Source: an uncultured Clostridia bacterium
Lineage (GTDB): Bacteria; Bacillota; Clostridia; Oscillospirales; QAKW01
Direction: 5' to 3'
DNA: 33,990 nucleotides
Assembly (NCBI GenBank): GCA_944385895.1
Contig: CALWYZ010000009.1
Span: forward strand, 65,859 to 99,848
Under the pieces are notes generated by a model. The model made no database searches. It was not told where the DNA came from and saw only the letters and a program-made list of their open reading frames with translations. A program made the translations under genes and the position numbers. Below, in pieces: positions 1 through 6,555 of this stretch (position 1 is its first letter; each line of letters begins with the position of its first letter).

Positions 1-68
1 AGTACACAAAAAATTCCTTTTATAATAGACTTTATTTTTCTTAATCTAATTGACGGCAATACTCTCAC
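1..68 (-). CDS. spoIIP: Probable start of spoIIP (stage II sporulation protein P), cut by left edge
   Basis: On the minus strand an open frame runs off the window from a GTG at 68 or an in-frame TTG at 59. An AAGGA site lies just upstream at about 70-75, better spaced for the TTG. The roughly 20 visible codons read basic residues followed by the beginning of a hydrophobic stretch (PSIRLRKIKSIIKGIFCV). That is the expected short cytoplasmic tail and membrane anchor of SpoIIP, the peptidoglycan hydrolase (with SpoIID and SpoIIM) used in engulfment. The name rests mainly on position: spoIIP directly follows gpr in many endospore formers, and here the gap is about 35-45 bases. Too little protein is present to confirm the family, so this is an inference from context. 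Confidence 0.42.
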   Translation of the reverse strand, partial: MRVLPSIRLRKIKSIIKGIFCV

Positions 69-103
69 ATCCTTCGTAAAAGCATATGCCGGTTATTGCA
101 GGT

Positions 104-991
104 TTAATACAAAAACCGAAGAATATCTTCTGTTGAAAGATCACGATGAAGAGCTTTATTGACAGCAAAAGCTATTAATTTTGCGGCAATATCGGTCGCG
201 CTGTCTATTCGGGATGGCATCGCTATCATGGAATCACTATATTCTCCAAGCTGTTTTTTTATTTCTGTTTGAGGGCAGCCGGCACCTGACAGTATTGAAC
301 TCACATCCATAACAGTAGGCATACCTATGGAAATAACAGGTGTATCTAGATTATCGGGTGAAATCCTTTTGCGTGCATTGTCAACCCCACCCCCGGGAGT
401 CAAAGAAGTATCGGATATCTGCACGGTTTTACACAGTCTTGCAACAGATGTCGTTGCAAGAGCGTCTATAACGATTATAAGAGACGGCTTTAGCATCTTT
501 GCTATACCGCCTATCAGCTCGGCGCTCTCAATACCTGTAACACCGAACACATTTGAACAAATAGCACTGACGCTTGAATATGTTCCGCTGCTTATAAGCT
601 CAGGCATTACCTTTTCAAATCCTCTTGTTACTATAACCCTGTCTACGCATTTGGGCCCCAGACTATCAGGAGTTATCTCCCTATTACCTATGCCGGCTAT
701 AAGTATCCTGCCACGATTGCGCGGCATTATTGACTGTATTTTATCGGATATGACTTTTACGATACATTCAAAATCCCTATCTGTAATCTGGTATACCCTG
801 TCAAATTCAACTGTTATATATGTTCCCTTTTCTCTGCCGAAAGTTTTAGCGTCATTATCATTTTCCAGTTTTACAGTGGTAACAGTGCACGCGTCATGCT
901 TTACCTTTTCTGTTTTGGCGCCGTGCTTAAGCTTTGCAGCATTTGCCGCTTCTATTGATTCCAATACAAGTCCTGTCCTCATTTTTTTCAT
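104..991 (-). CDS. gpr: Germination protease GPR
   Basis: GPR degrades the small acid-soluble spore proteins that coat DNA in the dormant spore, releasing amino acids at germination. The 295-residue protein contains the two regions holding the conserved aspartates of this unusual aspartate-type protease: GNREITPDSLGP (Asp109) and VIDALAT (Asp176). The N-terminal RTGLVLES resembles the RTDLA-type segment around the autoprocessing site that removes a short propeptide. The family is normally about 320-370 residues, so this is a short member, mostly through a brief propeptide and C-terminus. The first ATG (991) is preferred because GGTGAT sits a few bases before it; a second Met is at residue 4. 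The gene is strong evidence for endospore formation. A sigma-G promoter would be expected upstream, but no convincing one was found. Confidence 0.95.
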   Translation of the reverse strand: MKKMRTGLVLESIEAANAAKLKHGAKTEKVKHDACTVTTVKLENDNDAKTFGREKGTYITVEFDRVYQITDRDFECIVKVISDKIQSIMPRNRGRILIAGIGNREITPDSLGPKCVDRVIVTRGFEKVMPELISSGTYSSVSAICSNVFGVTGIESAELIGGIAKMLKPSLIIVIDALATTSVARLCKTVQISDTSLTPGGGVDNARKRISPDNLDTPVISIGMPTVMDVSSILSGAGCPQTEIKKQLGEYSDSMIAMPSRIDSATDIAAKLIAFAVNKALHRDLSTEDILRFLY

Positions 992-1091
992 TATATCACC
1001 GTCTTTTTAGTTATTTTAATGCAAATATCCACACTATACCGGTTAAAAAATAACCTGCTTTTATAATTATTTACAAAATAAAGATTTTTAA

Positions 1092-1120
1092 TTGAAATAA
1101 TTGATTTTTTTGATTATAAT
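1092..1120 (+). promoter_or_regulatory. Sigma-A promoter for the PTS-IIC gene
   Basis: A TTGAAA -35 box (1092-1097) and a perfect TATAAT -10 box (1115-1120) are separated by 17 bases, 30 bases before the preferred ATG at 1150. It points away from gpr, so the two genes are divergent. Confidence 0.72.
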
Positions 1121-1149
1121 ATCAGCAAAATAATTTTATGGGGGTAAAC

Positions 1150-2235
1150 ATGAATAAAAAAGAGTTTACATCAGGGCTAAAGCAAATTTCCCAGCACATT
1201 TTTATTGATGGTCTATCGGGTATGGCAATCGGTCTTTTTTCCACCCTTATAATAGGAACTATAACGGAACAGATCGGTCTGCTGCTGGGCGGATACATAG
1301 GTAACATGATAGTCGTTGTATCAAAAGTCGCAAAGGCTATGATGGGAATCGGCATAGGAGTAGGAGTTGCAAGCAAGTTTAAATGCTCGCCGCTGCTGAC
1401 TGTTTCTGCCGGTGTATGCGGAATGATAGGCGGGTTTGCTTCCAAAATAATAGACGGATCTATACTAAGCGGCAGCGTACTGTCTTTATCCGGAGTCGGT
1501 GAACCGCTGGGAGCGTTTATCGGTGCACTTGTAGGCATCGAGGTGGGCAAACTTGCAGCAGGAAAAACAAAAATGGATATACTGCTTACCCCGCTTGTTA
1601 CAATTATCAGCGGATCTGTTATCGGTTTACTCATGGGACCGCCGATTTCTCAGTTTATGAATTTTATAGGCTCAATAATCAATTTTAATGTTGATAAATA
1701 TCCCTTTATCGGCGGAATCATCGTTTCCGCTCTAATGGGCATTGCGCTTACACTTCCCATTTCTTCCGCCGCAATAGGTGTGTCGCTGGGGCTTTCAGGT
1801 CTTGCAGCAGGTGCCGCTACAGTCGGATGCTGCGCGCAAATGATAGGTTTCGGTGTCGCAAGCTACCGTGAAAACAAGCTTGGCGGACTTGTCGCACAGG
1901 GCGTCGGAACCTCAATGATACAGATGCCTAATATCGTTAGAAATATACGGATATGGATTCCTGCGACTCTTGCATCCATCATACTGGGACCGATATCATC
2001 TGCAGTTTTAGGCATGACAAGCAATGCCGTCGGCTCCGGTATGGGAACCTCAGGGCTTGTCGGTCCTATCTCCGCTTTCCAGGTGATGACATCTGCCGGA
2101 ATGTCGCCCGTAATAGTTCTTTTGGAAATAATTATTATGTATTTTCTCGCTCCCGCAGCACTGTCTCTGCTGTTCTCAGAAATACTGCGCAAGATAGGCT
2201 GGATAAAACCCGGTGACATGAGATTGGATGTATAA
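1150..2235 (+). CDS. PTS-IIC type membrane transporter (PTS_EIIC_2-like)
   Basis: About 361 residues of mostly hydrophobic, glycine-rich sequence form around eight to ten membrane segments, with repeated GGxxG/GxGxG patches (for example near MGIGIGVGVASKF and IGGIIVSALMGIALTLP). This matches the PTS transporter subunit IIC family seen in many Firmicutes. The member is presumably a sugar or small-molecule permease in the cytoplasmic membrane, with unknown substrate. There is no EIIA or EIIB gene next to it, so phosphotransferase coupling is not shown. Start: an ATG at 1138 is in frame, but a GGGGG ribosome site overlaps it and lies seven bases before the ATG at 1150, which is therefore preferred. 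The gene stands alone, divergent from gpr and 71 bases before the DUF1292 gene. Confidence 0.72.
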   Translation: MNKKEFTSGLKQISQHIFIDGLSGMAIGLFSTLIIGTITEQIGLLLGGYIGNMIVVVSKVAKAMMGIGIGVGVASKFKCSPLLTVSAGVCGMIGGFASKIIDGSILSGSVLSLSGVGEPLGAFIGALVGIEVGKLAAGKTKMDILLTPLVTIISGSVIGLLMGPPISQFMNFIGSIINFNVDKYPFIGGIIVSALMGIALTLPISSAAIGVSLGLSGLAAGAATVGCCAQMIGFGVASYRENKLGGLVAQGVGTSMIQMPNIVRNIRIWIPATLASIILGPISSAVLGMTSNAVGSGMGTSGLVGPISAFQVMTSAGMSPVIVLLEIIIMYFLAPAALSLLFSEILRKIGWIKPGDMRLDV

Positions 2236-2306
2236 ATTTTAAAAATATACTTTTATTTTTGATTGTTTTGTGTTATACTGTATTCAGATAAGATCGGAGG
2301 ATTTTT

Positions 2307-2597
2307 ATGGCTAACGAATACGGAAATGATATAGTGACATTAACTGACGAAAACGGTGTTGAATTGCAGTTTGAGCATTTTGGATCCGTTGAAATGGACG
2401 GTACTGTTTACGTTGGTTTAATAGAGCTTTTTGACGATCCGCAAAAGCAGCTTGAAAGTGACGGCACACTGTTTATATTAAAGACTGTTGAAGATGATGC
2501 CGGAGAAGAAATTCTTGTCACTATAGATGACAACGATGAACTGTCTCGTGTTTCAAAAGTATTTGAGGACACATTTGAGGATCTTATATTGGATTGA
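2307..2597 (+). CDS. DUF1292 family protein
   Basis: A 96-residue acidic cytosolic protein with the DUF1292 layout: an N-terminal strand segment (DIVTLTDENGVELQFEHFGSV), a central YVGLIEL segment, an ILKTVEDDAGEEILVTIDD segment, then a C-terminal VSKVFEDTFEDLI tail. The family is widespread in Firmicutes, usually 80-110 residues, and often sits near the ruvX (yrrK)/yrzL cluster. Its biochemical role is not established. A clear CGGAGG ribosome site lies eight bases before the ATG. Here it is separate from ruvX and is followed immediately by the probable 6S RNA, whose promoter appears to lie inside the last codons of this gene. Confidence 0.82.
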   Translation: MANEYGNDIVTLTDENGVELQFEHFGSVEMDGTVYVGLIELFDDPQKQLESDGTLFILKTVEDDAGEEILVTIDDNDELSRVSKVFEDTFEDLILD

Positions 2598-2603
2598 TAA
2601 ACA
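2575..2603 (+). promoter_or_regulatory. Probable promoter of the 6S RNA
   Basis: TTGAGG (2575-2580) and TAAACA (2598-2603) are separated by 17 bases. The predicted start, about seven bases downstream, coincides with the first base of the RNA's closing stem at 2611. The -10 box is weak. The -35 box lies inside the end of the DUF1292 gene. Confidence 0.45.
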
Positions 2604-2610
2604 CAAACAA

Positions 2611-2791
2611 CCTGCGGTGTGCGTTGACTGTTTATTTTAAGCCTACATTATTTATACGGGAATGATGCTCGAAACCTTGTGTGCAAGCCGGGCCGGCTTT
2701 TGCCTGACACGGAAGCCTGTGAAAGGGGACGGCGAACTCCCACCTGTGATTTTCGCAGGGATTAAAATTTACAGCTGACGGCATACGCGGG
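2611..2791 (+). ncRNA. ssrS: 6S RNA (SsrS-type regulator of RNA polymerase)
   Basis: A roughly 181-base non-coding stretch has the 6S layout. The two ends pair to form a long closing stem: CCTGCG at 2611-2616 with CGCGGG at 2786-2791, then TGTGC with GCATA. An A/T-rich region follows on the 5' side (TTTATTTTAAGCCTACATT). On the 3' side is the characteristic ACTCCCACCT ... AGGGATTAAAA segment, which flanks the open central bubble. 6S RNA mimics an open promoter and sequesters sigma-A RNA polymerase in stationary phase. Context supports the call: in Bacillus subtilis the 6S-1 gene (bsrA) lies directly upstream of yrvM, the tcdA homologue, and here tcdA also follows. Exact ends are inferred from the stem. 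Confidence 0.8.
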
Positions 2792-2806
2792 TATACTATG
2801 ACTGTT

Positions 2807-2831
2807 ACGGCTGTCGCTTTGCGGCAGCCGT
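2807..2831 (+). terminator. Strong hairpin after the 6S RNA
   Basis: An uninterrupted 11-base-pair, GC-rich stem (ACGGCTGTCGC with GCGGCAGCCGT, one G-U pair) closes a three-base TTT loop. Only a short AATTTAT tract follows, so it may be an imperfect terminator or a processing/stability hairpin ending 18 bases before the tcdA ATG. Confidence 0.55.
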
Positions 2832-2849
2832 AATTTATAGCTTAAAATT

Positions 2850-3557
2850 ATGGAAATATTTACACGTACAAAATTACTTATCGGGGACAACGCTCTGAAA
2901 AAACTTCAAAGCAGTCATGTTGTAATATGCGGCTGCGGCGGAGTAGGATCTTATTCACTTGAGGCATTAGTAAGAGCCGGTATAGGAAAAATTACCGTTA
3001 TAGATTCAGACCGGATCGATGAAAGCAATATAAACAGACAGATAATAGCTACATCACAGACAATCGGCATTTTAAAAACCGAAGCTGCAAAAACGCGCGC
3101 ACTGTCCATCAATCCTAAAATTATTTTTACGGGAATCAATGCATTTCTTGATACTGACAATACAAAAGACTTAATTAGCAAAGATGCAGACTTTATTATT
3201 GACGCTGTTGATTTTGTGCCGGCAAAGAAAGCGATTGCTCTGTTTTCACAAAGTACTTCAATTCCGCTGATATCCTGCCTGGGTACGGGAAACAGGACAG
3301 ATGCGACTAAATTTGAAATTTGCGATATATACAAAACAGATACCTGCCCGCTGGCACGGAAAATGAGGTATGAACTCAGACGCGCGGGAGTCAAAAAGCT
3401 TACTGTTCTGTATTCAAAAGCTAAAGCTGTAAGCCCTGTCTATAATAACGATGCATCGCAACACACTGTCGGTTCGATATCGTATGTTCCGTCTGTGGCA
3501 GGACTTCTTATAGCACAGCATGTAATTACAACTCTCACAGGAGACACAAATATATGA
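2850..3557 (+). CDS. tcdA: tRNA threonylcarbamoyladenosine dehydratase TcdA (ThiF/E1 family)
   Basis: TcdA uses ATP to convert t6A at position 37 of ANN-decoding tRNAs to its cyclic form, ct6A, improving decoding. The 235-residue protein has an N-terminal Rossmann nucleotide site (VVICGCGGVGSY, residues about 24-35) followed by the E1-type IDSDRIDESNINRQ segment (about 51-64), both diagnostic of the ThiF/MoeB/E1 superfamily. The N-terminal FTRTKLLIGDNALKKL matches TcdA rather than ThiF or MoeB, and the length fits. The ATG at 2850 gives the expected N-terminus but has no obvious ribosome site; the upstream sequence is only TAGCTTAAAATT. It overlaps trmB by four bases (ATGA), so the two tRNA-modification genes are translationally coupled. 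Confidence 0.9.
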   Translation: MEIFTRTKLLIGDNALKKLQSSHVVICGCGGVGSYSLEALVRAGIGKITVIDSDRIDESNINRQIIATSQTIGILKTEAAKTRALSINPKIIFTGINAFLDTDNTKDLISKDADFIIDAVDFVPAKKAIALFSQSTSIPLISCLGTGNRTDATKFEICDIYKTDTCPLARKMRYELRRAGVKKLTVLYSKAKAVSPVYNNDASQHTVGSISYVPSVAGLLIAQHVITTLTGDTNI

Positions 3558-4219
3558 GACTCAGAAGGAAAAAAAACAGAGATACACGCTACGACAGATG
3601 CATAGATCTTACACTTTCTCCCGATTCAAATCTGAAAAATGAATTTTATAATATTTTTGATATCAATAAAATAACTGAAATTGAAATCGGCTCGGGAAAG
3701 GGAGGTTTTATAACACAGCTTGCCAAAACAAAGCCCGACCATAATTTCATATCTGTTGAAAGGGTCAAAGACTGCATTTTAATGGGTATGGAAAAAGCAA
3801 AAAACGCAAAGCTTAATAACATCCGCTTTCTCTGCGCCGATGCTGAGATACTGTGCGAAATACTGCCTGAAAGCTGTGCTGATGTTATATATATAAATTT
3901 CTGTGATCCGTGGCCGAAATCCGCGCATGCAAAAAGACGGCTGACTCACAGGCGCATGGTTAAGCATTATCTTCCTCTTCTGAAAAGTAACGGAGAAATA
4001 CAATTCAAAACAGACAATGACGCACTTTTTGAGTTTTCTGTTCAAGAACTGTCAGATATCGGTTTTGAACTGAGCGATATCACATATGACCTGCACTCAA
4101 CCGATACCTTTAATATTCTTACCGAGTATGAAAATCGGTTTTCGAAAATGGGTGTTAAAATAAAACGTCTAGTGGCAAAGCCCACCGACAAAACATATGA
4201 CATTATATCAATGCTGTGA
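3554..4219 (+). CDS. trmB: tRNA (guanine-46-N7)-methyltransferase TrmB
   Basis: TrmB transfers a methyl group from S-adenosylmethionine to N7 of G46 in the tRNA variable loop. The 221-residue protein shows the family motifs in order: the SAM-binding loop EIEIGSGKG (about residues 42-50), ISVER (66-70), the signature NFCDPWPKSAHAKRRLT (115-131), FKTDNDALF (151-159) and TEYENRFSKMG (190-200). Length is typical. It starts inside the tcdA stop codon (ATGA overlap), so both are likely made from one message. No clear terminator separates it from the downstream SLH gene, which has its own promoter 40 bases on. Confidence 0.95.
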   Translation: MRLRRKKNRDTRYDRCIDLTLSPDSNLKNEFYNIFDINKITEIEIGSGKGGFITQLAKTKPDHNFISVERVKDCILMGMEKAKNAKLNNIRFLCADAEILCEILPESCADVIYINFCDPWPKSAHAKRRLTHRRMVKHYLPLLKSNGEIQFKTDNDALFEFSVQELSDIGFELSDITYDLHSTDTFNILTEYENRFSKMGVKIKRLVAKPTDKTYDIISML

Positions 4220-4258
4220 TGATGTATTTGCCGTTTTGATCTTTACATATTTAACCAT

Positions 4259-4287
4259 TTGACTGTAAATTGACAGCATGTTAAAAT
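4259..4287 (+). promoter_or_regulatory. Promoter of the SLH glycosidase gene
   Basis: TTGACT (4259-4264) and TAAAAT (4282-4287) are spaced by 17 bases, 28 bases before the ATG at 4315. A good GGAGG ribosome site is at about 4303. Confidence 0.55.
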
Positions 4288-4314
4288 AAATCAGCACAAT
4301 ATCGGAGGAACCAG

Positions 4315-6483
4315 ATGCAAAAAAAGCTTATATCTGTATTTTTATCAATCATATTAATATGCACCGCACTAACCGGCATTTCTTTTTCAGAGAGTTACTG
4401 GGATGTTTATGACGATTATATCCAGGCTCTTGACAGCAACGATTCGGACCGTATAATTTCATGCGTACAGCGGATTGAAGCGGTTTATCCATCCCCTAAC
4501 AGCGAAAGCGAGTATACGCGGCTTGCATATTCAACTGAGCGCGCAGCGCAGGAGTATGAGAAACAGAGCAAATACACTCAAGCCTGTCAATACTATAAAA
4601 AATCTCTTGACTGTTTTATATGGTTAAATGAAAACGGTATAGATTATATAGATAAAATCAAGCTTCTTGAAGGCATCATAGCTCACACCGAGGGCATATT
4701 CGAGGTATATACAGAGTCTGATATATCAAGCGATGCGCCGTATTTCAGCCAGATAAACGAGCCTGAAAGCGGTTTTGGCACATATTACGGCATGTGCAGC
4801 GATTATATCAACGGAAATCAGAGCGCAAAGCTTATTTATGTACAGTTTTTCACAGAGGATATAGGCTGGTTTGACTGGCAGCTGCCTCCCAATAAAAATG
4901 ACCTTATAGAGATAGCCTGGAATGTTCCGAATGAGACTTATGAAGATCTTGAACAAGTCTGTATGAAGGAAACCGAAGAATATATCAAAAGAAACGTTGA
5001 ATGGCTTGCATCACAAGACTACAAATTCATAATCCGTTTCGGAGCGGAAGTAAATTGCTGGAAGGATTTAGACAATTACCCGCTGGAATCACAGAAAGAA
5101 CAGTATACAAAAATATTTAAACAGGCTTTTGCCAAAGTTGCAAACTTTGTGCATAACTATGCACCTAATTGTGCGATGATGTATTCTCCCAACGATATTT
5201 CCAACTGGTATTATACCGCAGAAGATTTTTATCCCGGTGACGAATATGTGGACTGGATAGGAATGTCGGCCTACTGCAATGTTTCAGGTGCAGCTTCCGG
5301 CGAAATAGGGAATCAATCAGACGCCTGGTACAGCCGCGGCGTATATGAAAATCAGCTTATTCGCATAAAAAAGATAATTGATATTTTCAAAGACCGCAAA
5401 CCTATTGCCATAAGCGAATGCGGTTTTGCTTATTCCGATCCTTCAGGCATTCAGAATATTGAGCACGCAACGAAGGCTCTGAAATATTTTTATACTTATG
5501 TCAACATGGTATATCCGCAGGTAAAAGCAGTATTTTATTTTAACACTGATTTTAACGGAACATGTTTTTCACTTAACGGCAATCAAAGCATGTATGACAC
5601 GTATGTACGTACAGTCAACCAAAACGTATCAATGCAGAAAACCACACAGACTACCGGGCAAAACTATATAAAGCTTGCAAATCTCAATGAAAACACAAAT
5701 CAGATAAGTCTTTACACATGTCTGTATTATCCGGGAGTCCAAGGCAATATAAGCTACGAGCTTGACGGAGAGATGATTTATTCATCAAGCAGCTATCCTT
5801 ACAAATGCATAATTCCCAGACCTTCAGAAGGATTTCATACACTTACCGTAACCGCCAAAGCAGGCAATACCGTAAATACAAAGAATTACGCTGTAACAGT
5901 AACATCTGACGGTAATATTGAGGTAACAGAATCAAAAATGGTTGACGTTCTACCCGATAGCTGGGCATTTGAAGCGGTTTCATATGTGGTAAAGCGCGGA
6001 ATGTTCAACGGTATGACAGAAAACACCTTTGAGCCAAAAACAAACCTGAACCGTGCTATGCTAGTCACAGTAGTAGCAAGACTGGAAGGCGTTGAAGAGA
6101 ACAGATATTGCTCCACTAAATTTACTGACGTCAAAACCGGAAAATACTATACGGGATATGTAAAATGGGCAAGTGATATCGGTATCATAAACGGTATAAA
6201 CCCAAATGAATTTGCTCCCGAACAATTTATAACACGTCAGCAGACAGCAGCAATCCTTTTTCGTTACGCAACCTACAAGGGCTTTGATACATCACAAAGA
6301 AATAATCTTAACGGGTACATTGACCAAAATGAGATATCAGACTATGCTGTATCCGCGATGGAATGGGCAAACAGTATAGGTCTTATCAACGGCAGAACGC
6401 CTGTCGAACTTGAGCCTAAAGGTTTTGCCACACGCGCCGAAATAGCTAAAATAATGATGATGTTTGACAAAGTATATTATTAA
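4315..6483 (+). CDS. Secreted GH26-like glycosidase with three SLH anchoring domains
   Basis: A 722-residue exported, wall-anchored protein. Residues 1-25 form a signal peptide (basic MQKK, then a hydrophobic core). Residues about 30-130 are helical and TPR-like (YEKQSKYTQACQYYKKSL). Residues about 140-430 resemble a GH26 (beta-mannanase-type) TIM barrel: IIRFGAEVNCW with candidate acid/base Glu245, MMYSPND and VDWIGMSAY, and PIAISECGF with candidate nucleophile Glu368. A beta-rich Ig-like domain follows (about 455-535). Three SLH repeats close the protein (about 545-592, 603-652, 668-718) and would bind secondary cell-wall polymer. Family GH26 usually has His before the acid/base Glu; here it is Ala, so substrate and activity are uncertain. 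The gene is monocistronic and ends at a strong terminator. Confidence 0.8.
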   Translation: MQKKLISVFLSIILICTALTGISFSESYWDVYDDYIQALDSNDSDRIISCVQRIEAVYPSPNSESEYTRLAYSTERAAQEYEKQSKYTQACQYYKKSLDCFIWLNENGIDYIDKIKLLEGIIAHTEGIFEVYTESDISSDAPYFSQINEPESGFGTYYGMCSDYINGNQSAKLIYVQFFTEDIGWFDWQLPPNKNDLIEIAWNVPNETYEDLEQVCMKETEEYIKRNVEWLASQDYKFIIRFGAEVNCWKDLDNYPLESQKEQYTKIFKQAFAKVANFVHNYAPNCAMMYSPNDISNWYYTAEDFYPGDEYVDWIGMSAYCNVSGAASGEIGNQSDAWYSRGVYENQLIRIKKIIDIFKDRKPIAISECGFAYSDPSGIQNIEHATKALKYFYTYVNMVYPQVKAVFYFNTDFNGTCFSLNGNQSMYDTYVRTVNQNVSMQKTTQTTGQNYIKLANLNENTNQISLYTCLYYPGVQGNISYELDGEMIYSSSSYPYKCIIPRPSEGFHTLTVTAKAGNTVNTKNYAVTVTSDGNIEVTESKMVDVLPDSWAFEAVSYVVKRGMFNGMTENTFEPKTNLNRAMLVTVVARLEGVEENRYCSTKFTDVKTGKYYTGYVKWASDIGIINGINPNEFAPEQFITRQQTAAILFRYATYKGFDTSQRNNLNGYIDQNEISDYAVSAMEWANSIGLINGRTPVELEPKGFATRAEIAKIMMMFDKVYY

Positions 6484-6521
6484 AATAAAAGCTCCTCACA
6501 ACTGTGAGGAGCTTTTATTTT
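6482..6521. terminator. Bidirectional terminator between the SLH gene and htpG
   Basis: A near-perfect palindrome: AAAATAAAAGCTCCTCAC, an AACT loop, then the reverse complement. A-rich and T-rich flanks are present on both sides, so it can end the plus-strand SLH gene and the converging htpG transcript. Confidence 0.93.
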
Positions 6522-6555
6522 AAAATCATATTGATCTTTCAATTCTGCCAAGGTT

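Noticed and set aside
327..1010. A 227-codon plus-strand open frame opposite gpr
   Set aside because: The gpr frame on the other strand has conserved motifs; this one has shadow composition and no family resemblance.
2611..2831. Cobalamin or other metabolite riboswitch ahead of tcdA
   Set aside because: The stretch has metabolite-aptamer-like GC runs, but the long closing stem, the ACTCCCACCT and AGGGATTAAAA segments and the tcdA linkage fit 6S RNA. No B12-box sequence was seen.
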